Source: Mariprofundus ferrooxydans PV-1 (GTDB lineage: Bacteria > Pseudomonadota > Zetaproteobacteria > Mariprofundales > Mariprofundaceae). Taken from it: DNA of 35,090 nt. Of this stretch, positions 25,709-34,157 are shown piece after piece; position 1 is the first letter of the stretch, and each line of letters starts with the position of its first letter. The stretch covers positions 495,451-530,540 of the forward strand of contig NZ_DS022294.1 in assembly GCF_000153765.1 (NCBI RefSeq), in the 5' to 3' direction. A program made the position numbers and the translations under genes. The notes under the pieces were generated by a model. It had not been told where the DNA came from, did no database searches, and worked only from the letters and a program-made list of their open reading frames with translations.

Positions 25709-25721
25709 GATCTTCTCCCCC

Positions 25722-26030
25722 TTACAGCTTGATCTCGACATCCACGCCTGACGGCAGGTCGAGCTTCATCAGCGCGTCTACGGTCTGTGGTGTCGGCTTA
25801 TCTATGTCCAGCACACGCTTGTGCGTACGGATCTCGAACTGTTCACGAGAATCCTTGTATTTGTGTGGAGATTTGATCACACAAAACTTGCGGATTTTGG
25901 TCGGAATCGGAATCGGACCGCGCACTTCTGCGCCTGTACGTTTTGCTGTCGCCACAATGTCAGCCGCACTCTTGTCCAGAATACGATGATCAAAAGCCTT
26001 CAGGCGAATACGAATACTTTGAGTTGCCAC
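25722..26030 (-). CDS. rpsJ: 30S ribosomal protein S10 (GTG start)
   Basis: S10 (uS10) is a 30S head protein that also acts as NusE in antitermination. The 102-residue product reads '[20 protein letters not shown]' and ends '[14 protein letters not shown]'. The start codon is GTG at 26030 after a GGGGG site. It follows tuf by 12 bp with no visible promoter, so the str and S10 units appear fused here. Confidence 0.98.
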   Translation of the reverse strand: MATQSIRIRLKAFDHRILDKSAADIVATAKRTGAEVRGPIPIPTKIRKFCVIKSPHKYKDSREQFEIRTHKRVLDIDKPTPQTVDALMKLDLPSGVDVEIKL

Positions 26031-26042
26031 CTAGGCCCCCTA

Positions 26043-27233
26043 TTACTTACTAATGTCGGTAACGACGCCAGCGCCGACCGTACGACCACCTTCACGGATG
26101 GCGAAACGCAGTTCCTTATCCATCGCGATTGGGGTAATCAATTCAACATCCATTGAGATGTTATCGCCAGGCATCACCATCTCGGTGCCTTCCGGCAGTG
26201 TTACTGAGCCTGTCACGTCAGTTGTACGGAAGTAAAACTGTGGACGGTATCCATTGAAGAACGGGGTATGACGACCACCCTCTTCCTTGTTCAGGATATA
26301 AGCTTCAGCCTTGAAGGTTGTGTGCGGGGTGATTGAACCCGGCGTAGCCAGTACCTGACCACGCTCTACGTCTTCACGCTTGGTGCCACGCAGCAGTACG
26401 CCCACGTTATCACCAGCCTCACCACGATCCAGCAGCTTGCGGAACATCTCAACACCGGTACAGGTCGTCTTGGTTGTTGGCTTAACACCAACAATCTCGA
26501 TCTCCTCACCAACCTTAACCACACCCTGCTCAATACGACCAGTCACCACAGTACCGCGACCGGAGATAGAGAACACGTCTTCAATCGGCATCAGGAATGT
26601 CTTGTCGATCGGACGCGTCGGGGTAGGAATGAACTCATCCACAGCTGCCATCAGACGCAGAATAGATGGTGCGCCGATTTCAGATGCGTCGCCTTCCAGC
26701 GCCTTCAGTGCAGAACCGATGATCACAGGAGTGTCATCACCCGGGAAGTCGTAAGAGTCCAGCAGCTCACGAACTTCCATCTCTACCAGCTCAAGCAGCT
26801 CTTCATCATCAACCATGTCTGCCTTGTTCAGGTAGACTACCAGATGCGGTACGTTTACCTGACGTGCCAGCAGCACGTGCTCGCGGGTCTGTGGCATCGG
26901 GCCGTCTGCTGCCGATACAACCAGAATCGCACCATCCATCTGTGCAGCACCGGTAATCATGTTCTTTACATAGTCAGCATGGCCGGGGCAATCAACGTGG
27001 GCGTAGTGACGTGCCTCTGTCTCATACTCAACGTGGGCAGTCGAAATCGTAATGCCGCGCTCGCGCTCTTCCGGTGCGCCGTCAATGTCGCCGTAATCTT
27101 TAAATACAGCGCCGCCTGTCTCGGACAGAACCTTTGTGATCGCTGCCGTCAATGTGGTCTTGCCATGATCTACGTGACCGATGGTTCCAATATTGACGTG
27201 CGGCTTGGTCCGCTCAAACTTTTCCTTTGCCAT
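26043..27233 (-). CDS. tuf: Elongation factor Tu
   Basis: EF-Tu delivers aminoacyl-tRNA to the ribosome with GTP. The 396-residue product has G1 'GHVDHGKTT' (residues 19-27), G3 '[12 protein letters not shown]' and G4 'NKADMVDD' motifs, then domains II and III ending '[12 protein letters not shown]'. AAGGAG precedes its ATG by a few bases, and the gap to fusA is 10 bp. Whether a second tuf copy exists elsewhere cannot be seen. Confidence 0.99.
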   Translation of the reverse strand: MAKEKFERTKPHVNIGTIGHVDHGKTTLTAAITKVLSETGGAVFKDYGDIDGAPEERERGITISTAHVEYETEARHYAHVDCPGHADYVKNMITGAAQMDGAILVVSAADGPMPQTREHVLLARQVNVPHLVVYLNKADMVDDEELLELVEMEVRELLDSYDFPGDDTPVIIGSALKALEGDASEIGAPSILRLMAAVDEFIPTPTRPIDKTFLMPIEDVFSISGRGTVVTGRIEQGVVKVGEEIEIVGVKPTTKTTCTGVEMFRKLLDRGEAGDNVGVLLRGTKREDVERGQVLATPGSITPHTTFKAEAYILNKEEGGRHTPFFNGYRPQFYFRTTDVTGSVTLPEGTEMVMPGDNISMDVELITPIAMDKELRFAIREGGRTVGAGVVTDISK

Positions 27234-27243
27234 GATTTACTCC

Positions 27244-29322
27244 TTAACCCTTAACTGCCGCAATAATTTCTTGCGCAATGTTATTTGGAACTTCTTCATA
27301 ATGCTTAAACTGCATGGTGTACGTTGCACGCCCCTGAGACATTGAACGCACGTTGGTCGAGTAGCCGAACATCTCGGACAACGGTACCTCAGCGTCAATT
27401 ACCTTGGCATTGTTACGATCTTCCATACCCAGGATGCGACCGCGACGACGATTCAGATCGCCCACGATATCGCCCATGTAGTCTTCCGGCGTCACCACTT
27501 CCACTTCCATCATCGGCTCAAGAATGACCGGCTTGGCCTGTGCACAACCGGCACGGAAGCCCATGGAACCAGCCACCTTGAATGCCATTTCATTGGAATC
27601 GACATCATGGTAAGAGCCGTCAACCACGGTGACACGAACGTCAACCATCGGATAGCCGGCCAGAACACCGTTCTGCATCGCTTCTTCAGCACCCTTGCCA
27701 ACAGCCGGAATATATTCACGCGGAATAGAACCACCGGTGATCTTGTCGACAAACTCGAAGCCGCCGCCAACTTCCATCGGCTCGATCTCCAGCCAGCAGT
27801 GACCATACTGACCACGACCGCCGGACTGACGTACAAACTTGCCTTCTGCCTTGGTTTTGCCGCGAATGGTTTCGCGGTAAGCCACCTGCGGCTTGCCGAC
27901 ATTAGCTTCCACGCTGAATTCGCGCTTCATACGGTCAACCAGAATCTCCAGATGCAACTCGCCCATGCCGGAGATGATCGTCTGACCGGTCTCTTCATCG
28001 GTACGAACGCGGAAAGAAGGATCTTCTGCAGCCAGACGGCCCAGAGCAATACCCATCTTCTCCTGATCCGCCTTGGTCTTCGGCTCGATAGCCACCGAAA
28101 TCACCGGCTCAGGGAACTCCATGCGCTCAAGGATAATCGGCTTTTCAGCCACACACAGCGTATCGCCGGTCGTGGTGAACTTCAGGCCTACCGCAGCGGC
28201 AATATCGCCGGCACGCACTTCCTTGATCTCGGAACGCTCATTAGCATGCATCTGCAGAATACGGCCCAGACGCTCTTTCTTGTTCTTGGTCGAGTTGATG
28301 ACATATGAACCCGCTTCAATCTCACCGGAATAAACACGGAAGAATGTCAGCGTACCCACGAACGGATCGGTCATCACCTTGAAGGCCAGTGCTGCAAACG
28401 GCTCTGAATCAGATGAGAGACGCACATCAGGCTCGTCGGTATCCGGGTGAACACCCTTGATCGCAGGCACATCGATTGGCGCAGGCATATAATCAACGAC
28501 TGCATCCAGCAGCGTCTGAACACCCTTGTTCTTGAACGCAGTACCAGCCAACACAGGAATCACACTGATATCAAGCACAGCCTTGCGGATACAGGTCTTC
28601 AGCGCAGCTTCGTCAATCGCCTCACCCTCAAGATAGGCCATCATCAGATCTTCGTCATGCACAAGCACGGCATCCAGCAACAACTCGCGACGCTCTTCAG
28701 CCACTTCCTGCAGATCAGCAGGAATGTCCATCACGTCGTACATCGCGCCCATGGCTTCATCTTTCCAGACGATGGCCTTCATGGAAACCAGGTCAACCAC
28801 GCCCTGGAAATTCTCTTCGTTACCGATCGGAATATTCAGCGCAACAGCATTATGACCCAGACGCTCACGAATATCTTCTACTACACTGAAGAAGTCGGCG
28901 CCGGTACGATCCATCTTGTTAACAAATGCAATACGGGGAACGTGATACTTGTCAGCCTGACGCCAAACGGTCTCAGACTGAGGCTGCACACCACCCACCG
29001 CACAAAATACGCCAACAGCGCCATCAAGCACGCGCAGGGAGCGCTCTACTTCAATGGTGAAATCCACGTGACCGGGGGTGTCAATAATATTAATCTGATG
29101 GTCCTGCCATGAACATGTGGTCGCAGCAGAAGTGATCGTGATACCACGCTCCTGCTCCTGAGCCATCCAGTCCATGGTCGCAGCGCCGTCATGCACTTCG
29201 CCGATTTTATGACTAACGCCAGTGTAAAATAACACGCGCTCAGTCGTTGTCGTTTTGCCGGCATCAATATGAGCCATAATGCCGATGTTGCGTACACGTT
29301 CCAGTGGTGTCTTACGAGCCAC
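27244..29322 (-). CDS. fusA: Elongation factor G (GTG start)
   Basis: EF-G drives ribosome translocation and, with RRF, recycling. The start codon is GTG at 29322 with AAGGAG seven bases upstream. The 692-residue product has G1 '[15 protein letters not shown]' (17-31), G3 '[20 protein letters not shown]', G4 '[10 protein letters not shown]', and the domain IV/V motifs '[19 protein letters not shown]' and '[12 protein letters not shown]'. Length and motifs indicate the canonical form. A 124-bp hairpin-containing gap separates it from rpsG. Confidence 0.99.
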   Translation of the reverse strand: MARKTPLERVRNIGIMAHIDAGKTTTTERVLFYTGVSHKIGEVHDGAATMDWMAQEQERGITITSAATTCSWQDHQINIIDTPGHVDFTIEVERSLRVLDGAVGVFCAVGGVQPQSETVWRQADKYHVPRIAFVNKMDRTGADFFSVVEDIRERLGHNAVALNIPIGNEENFQGVVDLVSMKAIVWKDEAMGAMYDVMDIPADLQEVAEERRELLLDAVLVHDEDLMMAYLEGEAIDEAALKTCIRKAVLDISVIPVLAGTAFKNKGVQTLLDAVVDYMPAPIDVPAIKGVHPDTDEPDVRLSSDSEPFAALAFKVMTDPFVGTLTFFRVYSGEIEAGSYVINSTKNKKERLGRILQMHANERSEIKEVRAGDIAAAVGLKFTTTGDTLCVAEKPIILERMEFPEPVISVAIEPKTKADQEKMGIALGRLAAEDPSFRVRTDEETGQTIISGMGELHLEILVDRMKREFSVEANVGKPQVAYRETIRGKTKAEGKFVRQSGGRGQYGHCWLEIEPMEVGGGFEFVDKITGGSIPREYIPAVGKGAEEAMQNGVLAGYPMVDVRVTVVDGSYHDVDSNEMAFKVAGSMGFRAGCAQAKPVILEPMMEVEVVTPEDYMGDIVGDLNRRRGRILGMEDRNNAKVIDAEVPLSEMFGYSTNVRSMSQGRATYTMQFKHYEEVPNNIAQEIIAAVKG

Positions 29323-29446
29323 GTCGCCACTCCTTAACCATCAAATTTGAAAGAACTAAAAAAACATACTGTCTTTTTAAATGCCGGACATTGCTGCCCG
29401 ACCAATTTTTATACCACTCTTGCCGGCGACTCGCGTCGCCCGCCAC
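29323..29446 (-). promoter_or_regulatory. Long structured spacer between rpsG and fusA
   Basis: This 124-bp gap is large for the cluster. Read on the minus strand, it holds a six-pair hairpin with a GCGA tetraloop (arms GGCGAC/GTCGCC, 29440-29425). A TATAAA hexamer follows (without a good -35), then a second imperfect hairpin and an AT-rich weak inverted repeat ahead of the fusA ribosome site. An internal promoter or translational control element is possible but not shown. Confidence 0.35.
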
Positions 29447-29917
29447 TTACCAGCGGAAGTGAGAGAATGCCTTGTTCGCTTCTGCCATACGGTGTGTCTC
29501 GTCGCGCTTCTTGAATGCACCACCGCGCTCATTAACAGAGTCGGCGATCTCATTGCCAAGACGCTCAGCCATCGTGTGCTCTGAACGCTTGCGCGAAAAC
29601 TCTACCAACCAGCGCACTGCCAGCGACTGCTGACGACGATCGGAAACTTCGATCGGCACCTGGTAGGTTGCACCACCCACGCGGCGGGACTTCACTTCCA
29701 CCTGTGGACGCACTGCTTCCAGCGCCTGGTGCAGAACAGCCAGCGCTTCTGCACCGGTCTTCTGCGCAGCGATATCCATTGCTTCATACACAATAGATTC
29801 CGCAATATTCTTCTTACCGTCGAGCATCACTTTATTAATGACGACTGAAACCTTGTGGTCACCATACTTGGCGTCGTTCACTACCGGACGACGGGTAACT
29901 GGGCCTTTACGTGGCAT
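29447..29917 (-). CDS. rpsG: 30S ribosomal protein S7
   Basis: S7 (uS7) nucleates assembly of the 30S head and is the str-operon repressor in E. coli. The 156-residue product begins 'MPRKGPVTRRPVVNDAKYGD' and has 'AVRPQVEVKSRRVGGATYQV' (about 68-87) and 'GNEIADSVNERGGAFKKRDE'. It is 15 bp after rpsL. Confidence 0.99.
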   Translation of the reverse strand: MPRKGPVTRRPVVNDAKYGDHKVSVVINKVMLDGKKNIAESIVYEAMDIAAQKTGAEALAVLHQALEAVRPQVEVKSRRVGGATYQVPIEVSDRRQQSLAVRWLVEFSRKRSEHTMAERLGNEIADSVNERGGAFKKRDETHRMAEANKAFSHFRW

Positions 29918-29932
29918 ATCTCTATTCCTCTC

Positions 29933-30304
29933 TTACTTCGGACGCTTGGCGCCATACTTCGAGCGAGCCTGTTTACGACTCTCAACACCCGTTGTATCCA
30001 GAACACCACGCAGAATATGGTAACGCACACCCGGCAAATCCTTCACACGGCCGCCACGAATCAGCACAACCGAGTGCTCCTGCAGCTTATGACCCTCGCC
30101 CGGAATATAGGCGGTGACTTCCTGACCATTGGTCAGACGCACACGCGCCACTTTACGCAGAGCTGAGTTTGGCTTCTTCGGTGTCGTCGTATACACACGT
30201 GTGCAAACGCCGCGACGCTGCGGGCAAGCCTGCAAGGCCGGAACCTTGTTGATTTTGCGCTTGTCTTTGCGCGACTTGCGAATCAACTGATTGACTGTTG
30301 GCAT
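29933..30304 (-). CDS. rpsL: 30S ribosomal protein S12
   Basis: S12 (uS12) governs decoding accuracy. ATG 30304 with GAGGT six bases upstream gives the family start '[20 protein letters not shown]'; in-frame sequence upstream is leader. The 123-residue product has wild-type Lys43 ('TTPKKPNS') and Lys88 ('GRVKDLPG'), so no classical streptomycin-resistance change is present. Asp89 is the usual methylthiolation site. It is the first gene of the supercluster. Confidence 0.99.
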   Translation of the reverse strand: MPTVNQLIRKSRKDKRKINKVPALQACPQRRGVCTRVYTTTPKKPNSALRKVARVRLTNGQEVTAYIPGEGHKLQEHSVVLIRGGRVKDLPGVRYHILRGVLDTTGVESRKQARSKYGAKRPK

Positions 30305-30373
30305 GATTACCTCATTAAAAACTTTCACTCTGCTGGCAGCACTCCAAAAGAAGGTGCCTGCGAAGGGTCGCGA

Positions 30374-30402
30374 ACCATAGTGTCGCTCATTTAAACTGTC
30401 AA
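30374..30402 (-). promoter_or_regulatory. Promoter of the str-S10-spc-alpha supercluster
   Basis: On the minus strand a perfect -35 TTGACA (30402-30397) and a -10 TATGGT (30379-30374) are spaced by exactly 17 bp. AT-rich sequence upstream (30405-30440) could act as an UP element. The GC-rich TCGCG discriminator after the -10 is typical of stringently controlled ribosomal promoters. The predicted start near 30367 gives a leader of about 63 nt before rpsL. Confidence 0.88.
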
Positions 30403-30773
30403 CCCGATTTTATGGCATATTTTATTTTTCACCTCCTATATATATAACCTTCCGACAATCTGCAGCGCCAACATCATGTCCAACCGCAACGGATACAAGG
30501 CGTCAGGCCGTAGCGGGGCAACGGACATAGCGCTATATCATCTGTTTTTATCAGCCCTGCAAAAAATTCCGCCCTTCGTCGGCCTTTATCCACGACTTCA
30601 CCAACACGCAGAGCTTTCACCTGCCCTGCTACTCGTCTCGCCGGAACAGCGCACACCCTCATCTGTCATGAAACTTGAATTATCAGCATCTATTGCGATA
30701 ATCAGCAAATTGCTTCATCCTAAATATACCTTAAACCCGCATATTATAAGTTACAGGATGAACAAACGGGGAA
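30403..30773. other. Spacer upstream of the supercluster
   Basis: I see no supportable gene in this part of the 544-bp gap between rpsL and the next coding region. Short frames on both strands between 30474 and 30778 lack ribosome sites and recognisable content. A short inverted repeat (ATGTCC at 30475-30480 and GGACAT at 30524-30529) flanks a GC-rich patch that differs from the AT-rich surroundings. Confidence 0.35.
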
Positions 30774-30779
30774 TATAAT
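30751..30779 (+). promoter_or_regulatory. Candidate promoter for the membrane-anchored protein gene
   Basis: A perfect TATAAT (30774-30779) lies 17 bp after TTACAG (30751-30756), a weak -35. The surrounding 30720-30780 sequence is markedly AT-rich. A start near 30786 would give a leader of about 60 nt. Confidence 0.5.
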
Positions 30780-30848
30780 ACACTCCTGATTGCCAGCCGC
30801 AGACCAACGAGCGGCTGAAAGCCGGGAATATTATCAATGGAGGAACAC

Positions 30849-31394
30849 ATGAAAAAGAAGGAGCAGAACAACGGCCTGAGAATGATTCTATTCTATTTAA
30901 CATGCGCCGTTGTTGTCGTGATAATGCTATTCGGAGGTCTGCTTTTTACCAAAGCACACATTGTCTCAGGCGTTACCCACAACAATCAGACCGAGCTAAA
31001 TGAGGCTATCAACTTTCACAAGCTGAACAACTCCGTCCGGGGCCAGATGCCGGGTATTATGGATACGGTAAAAAAAGACCCTAACGACATATACTCCAGC
31101 TCAGCCATTATCAACAGCAATCACCCGAACATCACTGTCACACCGGAAAACGTTGTAGAGCTGATGATCAAGACCTCGATCGCAAAAAAAGATGCAGATG
31201 GCTCCGTTTCATTCAATGACTTTGACATGAGCAGAGAATCCCTCTCCTACTCCAGGCTGAGCCTGAAGTTTGTCAGCAAGACCAACAAGGATGACTGGTT
31301 CACCACCGTCATCGCCAAGGATGGCAGCGTATTGGTCTGGAAGGTCAATGCTGTATTCCTCTCCCCGTCACTGCTGGATAAATTGCTACAGTAA
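30849..31394 (+). CDS. Unrecognised single-span membrane protein
   Basis: I do not recognise this protein. ATG 30849 is preferred because GGAGGA lies just upstream, although an in-frame ATG at 30837 exists. The 181-residue product has a short basic N-terminus and one membrane segment (about residues 11-34). A hydrophilic, presumably periplasmic domain follows, rich in Asn, Ser and Lys, with 'TPENVVELMIKTSIAKKDAD' near 114-133 and a beta-like C-terminal part ending 'LSPSLLDKLLQ'. It has no cysteine pairs or catalytic signature. It is an isolated single-gene unit with its own candidate promoter and a strong terminator. Confidence 0.8.
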   Translation: MKKKEQNNGLRMILFYLTCAVVVVIMLFGGLLFTKAHIVSGVTHNNQTELNEAINFHKLNNSVRGQMPGIMDTVKKDPNDIYSSSAIINSNHPNITVTPENVVELMIKTSIAKKDADGSVSFNDFDMSRESLSYSRLSLKFVSKTNKDDWFTTVIAKDGSVLVWKVNAVFLSPSLLDKLLQ

Positions 31395-31412
31395 GCCCCG
31401 CGAGCAAACGAT

Positions 31413-31453
31413 AAAGGGGCCGAACGAAATCATTTCGTTCGGCCCCTTTTTTT
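31413..31453 (+). terminator. Strong intrinsic terminator after the membrane-protein gene
   Basis: A perfect 17-bp stem (AAAGGGGCCGAACGAAA at 31413-31429, complement at 31433-31449) has a three-base loop and is followed by a T-run to 31453. It is 18 bp downstream of the stop codon. Confidence 0.95.
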
Positions 31454-31664
31454 GCACGCATCAAACTTCAAACCACCGCCATGCACACTCCGGTGAAGGT
31501 TCGCAGACACCCCCTCCAGCAAAGTCGCACTCAATCCAATTTAAACTCAACCCTGCCGAATGCCTGCTCTCGGCAAAAAATAGATACTCAGACCACCCGT
31601 TAATGTATTCATACTCTTTCGCGATATATGCAACCTACTAATTTAACTTCATAAGGAACATTTC

Positions 31665-32039
31665 ATGCCATATACAAATATTTGGGAGCCTCGTGGCCTG
31701 CACTGGATGTTCTCAGGTGAAGTAAGTGGGGATGAGATTTTTGAATCAAACCTCGAGTTACATACAGATATCCGATTTAAAGGGATTCAATATATTATTA
31801 ATGATTTCTCAGGAGTAACAGATCACTCAATAGACCTGGGACATACGGAAGTCTATGCATCAACAGATAAGATAATATCTAAAACTAAACATACACTTGC
31901 AATCGCTCTGGTTGTACCTCAAGCACACTTTTTTGATTTAGCAAAAAACTATTGTGACCTCATGAGAGGACAAACGTTCGAATGTAATATTTTTCAGACA
32001 GTTGAGGATGCACGAAGTTGGATTAGCAAGTCTGAATGA
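31665..32039 (+). CDS. Unrecognised 124-residue protein, AT-rich gene
   Basis: I do not recognise this family with confidence. AAGGA precedes ATG 31665 at suitable spacing. The 124-residue product has no signal peptide or membrane span. It is an alternating alpha/beta-looking protein ('FKGIQYIINDFSGVTD', 'HTLAIALVVPQAHFFDLAKN'), a pattern resembling SpoIIAA/STAS-like folds; that is a guess from style. The gene is clearly more AT-rich than neighbouring genes and uses codons such as AGA and ATA more often, suggesting acquisition by transfer or low expression. It is followed by the repeat array. Confidence 0.7.
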   Translation: MPYTNIWEPRGLHWMFSGEVSGDEIFESNLELHTDIRFKGIQYIINDFSGVTDHSIDLGHTEVYASTDKIISKTKHTLAIALVVPQAHFFDLAKNYCDLMRGQTFECNIFQTVEDARSWISKSE

Positions 32040-32140
32040 CCGGGTGTGGACCACAAAATCAGTCACTCCTGGCTGAGCGCCATCACCACGTGGACACTGA
32101 ACTTGAACAACTGGGGCATACTCGTGCATTCAGGTTAAAG
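32040..32140. other. Short non-coding stretch before the repeat array
   Basis: No gene is seen here. The sequence includes short inverted motifs (GTGTGGACCAC at about 32043, CCACGTGG at 32089-32096) but no T-run terminator for the preceding gene. Confidence 0.35.
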
Positions 32141-32403
32141 CTTTTCAGTTGCTATCGCGTAATCTAAAACCACACCCGTGGCTTCGTTTCCTTCACACTA
32201 TCGCGCAGCTTTAAGCCATCCCCATGGCTCAGGTTTCAGGCTTTTCAGTTGCTATCGCGCAATTTAAAGCCACACCCGTGGCTTTGGTTTAAAGCCTTCC
32301 AGTTGCTATCGCGCAATTTAAAGCCACACCAGTGGCTTCGGTTTTAAATCTTTTCAGTTGCTATCGCGCAAATTGAAGCCACACCCGTGGCTTCAATTTG
32401 CTT
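32141..32403. repeat. Tandem array of five ~50-55-bp hairpin repeats
   Basis: Five units begin near 32141, 32191, 32241, 32295 and 32350, a period of 50-55 bp. The unit starts CTTTTCAGTTGCTATCGCGC, continues AATTTAAAGCCAC, ACCC, GTGGCTT, and ends in a variable T-rich stretch of about 10-15 bases. The second unit is degenerate; units 3-5 are nearly identical over about 40 bases. Each has an inverted repeat AAGCCAC/GTGGCTT around an ACCC-like loop. In the last unit this grows to a perfect 15-bp stem (32368-32382 with 32387-32401). No T-run follows, and the array ends 1-2 bp from the pntB stop codon. Confidence 0.9.
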
Positions 32404-32404
32404 G

Positions 32405-33802
32405 CTAATCCAGTGATTGGAGCATGGTTTCACATGCTTTCTTCGCATCGGCAAACAACATCATCGTCTTGTCCATGTAGAACAGGTCGTTATCCAGCCC
32501 AGCATAACCTGCGGCCAGGGAGCGCTTGATCACAATGACATGCTCGGCCTTGCCCACTTCAAGAATCGGCATGCCGTAAATCGGACTGGATGGGTCGGTC
32601 TTGGCTGCCGGGTTGATCACATCATTGGCCCCGATCACCAGCACCACATCGGTATCGGAAAACTCCGGATTAATCTCATCCATCTCGTAGACGATATCAT
32701 AAGGCACATCGGCTTCGGCCAGCAGCACATTCATATGACCGGGCATGCGTCCGGCTACCGGATGAATGGCAAACTTCACGTTCACATCCATCTTGAGCAA
32801 CACATCCACCAGCTCCTTGAGTGCATGCTGGGCTCGCGCCACGGCCAGACCATATCCCGGCACAATTACAACCGAACGCGCATTTTTCAGCAGAAAGACC
32901 GCATCCTCCGCCGCACCACTGTGTACCGGCCGCTCACCAACAGATCCGCCGCCGGCAGCCGCAGCCTCTCCGCCAAAACCGCCAAGCAGCACGCTAAACA
33001 ACGAACGGTTCATCGCCTTACACATGATATAGGAGAGGATCGCACCGGATGAGCCGACCAGCGCACCGGCCACAATCAACATATTGTTGCCCAGCGTAAA
33101 GCCGATGCCGGCAGCCGCCCAACCCGAATATGAGTTCAGCATCGATACGATCACCGGCATATCCGCGCCGCCAATCGGCACAATCAGCAACACGCCCAGC
33201 ACCATAGCCACCGCCAGCATAATCAGAAACGGCGTCATACCCTGGGTCACGCAGAACAGAATACCGGCAGCGATCATCACCAGACCCAGCACCAGATTCA
33301 GCCAGTGCTGGCCACCAAAGACCAGCGGCTTGCCGGAGAGTAAGCCCTGCAGTTTACCGAAGGCGATCAGCGAAGCGGTAAAGGTAATTGCACCAATAAA
33401 TGTACCGAGAAACAGCTCAATGCGACTGGCCGGATAAAGTCCGCCATGTGCATCAGCAATGCCATAGGATACCGGGTCAATAAAAGCGGATACCGCAATC
33501 AGCACGGCCGACAGACCCACCAGCGAATGCATAAAGGCCACGGTTTGCGGCATATGCGTCATCGGCACCTTGCGCGCAGTCACACCGCCGAAGAGTCCTC
33601 CGACAGCAAGCGCGGCCACAATCCATGCATAATTTTGCACGGAGTCCAGCTGCAGCGTTACCAGCGCGGCAATACCCATGCCGAGCATACCGAAGAAGTT
33701 ACCGCGACGAGCGGTTTCCGGACTGGCCAGCCCCTTCAGGGCAAAAATAATCAGTACGGATGCAATGAGGTAGGCCATAGCCACCATATTTAAAGACAGC
33801 AT
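32405..33802 (-). CDS. pntB: NAD(P) transhydrogenase subunit beta
   Basis: PntB is the membrane and NADP(H)-binding subunit of the proton-translocating transhydrogenase, which uses the proton gradient to make NADPH from NADH. ATG 33802 has an AGGGG site inside the end of pntAb and leaves one base between the genes. The 465-residue product has about nine membrane segments in the first ~270 residues. Domain III follows, with 'VVIVPGYGLAVARAQHALKE', 'VPYDIVYEMDEIN', 'VIGANDVINPAAKTDPSSPI' and 'IKRSLAAGYAGLDNDLFY', all NADP-site motifs. The hairpin repeat array touches its 3' end. Confidence 0.98.
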   Translation of the reverse strand: MLSLNMVAMAYLIASVLIIFALKGLASPETARRGNFFGMLGMGIAALVTLQLDSVQNYAWIVAALAVGGLFGGVTARKVPMTHMPQTVAFMHSLVGLSAVLIAVSAFIDPVSYGIADAHGGLYPASRIELFLGTFIGAITFTASLIAFGKLQGLLSGKPLVFGGQHWLNLVLGLVMIAAGILFCVTQGMTPFLIMLAVAMVLGVLLIVPIGGADMPVIVSMLNSYSGWAAAGIGFTLGNNMLIVAGALVGSSGAILSYIMCKAMNRSLFSVLLGGFGGEAAAAGGGSVGERPVHSGAAEDAVFLLKNARSVVIVPGYGLAVARAQHALKELVDVLLKMDVNVKFAIHPVAGRMPGHMNVLLAEADVPYDIVYEMDEINPEFSDTDVVLVIGANDVINPAAKTDPSSPIYGMPILEVGKAEHVIVIKRSLAAGYAGLDNDLFYMDKTMMLFADAKKACETMLQSLD

Positions 33803-33803
33803 A

Positions 33804-34157
33804 TCAGCCCCTGGAACGTTTCTTGAACATGGCCAGCATACGCTGGGTAACCATGAATCCACCGAAAATATTCACCGCCGCCAGGCCCACGGCAATCAGG
33901 CCAAGCACGGTAGCCAGACTCATCTCCACAGGACCTGCCGCCAGCAGCGCACCGACAATAATGATACTGGAGATAGCATTGGTTACACTCATCAATGGCG
34001 TATGCAGAGCCGGCGTCACATTCCAGACCACGTGGTAGCCTACAATCACGGCCAGCACGAACACCGTGAAAGAAAAAACAAACGGGTCCACAGCGGCATG
34101 TGCCGCATGGCCCGTAGCAGCCTGCGCTACAGCCTGTGTCATCTCTGGCGCACTCAT
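33804..34157 (-). CDS. pntAb: NAD(P) transhydrogenase subunit alpha, part 2
   Basis: This 117-residue membrane subunit corresponds to the C-terminal part of E. coli PntA and is a separate protein in three-subunit transhydrogenases. It has three to four membrane segments and the conserved '[20 protein letters not shown]' and '[13 protein letters not shown]' motifs (about 40-72). Its ATG overlaps the pntAa stop by four bases, and GGAGGAG is the ribosome site. The split arrangement excludes the fused enterobacterial PntA type. Confidence 0.96.
   Translation of the reverse strand: MSAPEMTQAVAQAATGHAAHAAVDPFVFSFTVFVLAVIVGYHVVWNVTPALHTPLMSVTNAISSIIIVGALLAAGPVEMSLATVLGLIAVGLAAVNIFGGFMVTQRMLAMFKKRSRG

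Noticed and set aside
28447-29112. Long plus-strand frame within fusA
   Set aside because: It is antisense to the fully conserved EF-G gene; long antisense frames are common in such GC-balanced, strongly codon-biased genes.
30474-30778. Small frames on both strands in the rpsL upstream spacer
   Set aside because: Neither the plus-strand nor the minus-strand frame has a ribosome binding site, and their translations look like non-coding sequence.
32141-32403. CRISPR array
   Set aside because: Nearly the entire unit is conserved, with only about 10-15 variable bases; there are no unique ~30-base spacers and no cas genes in the window.
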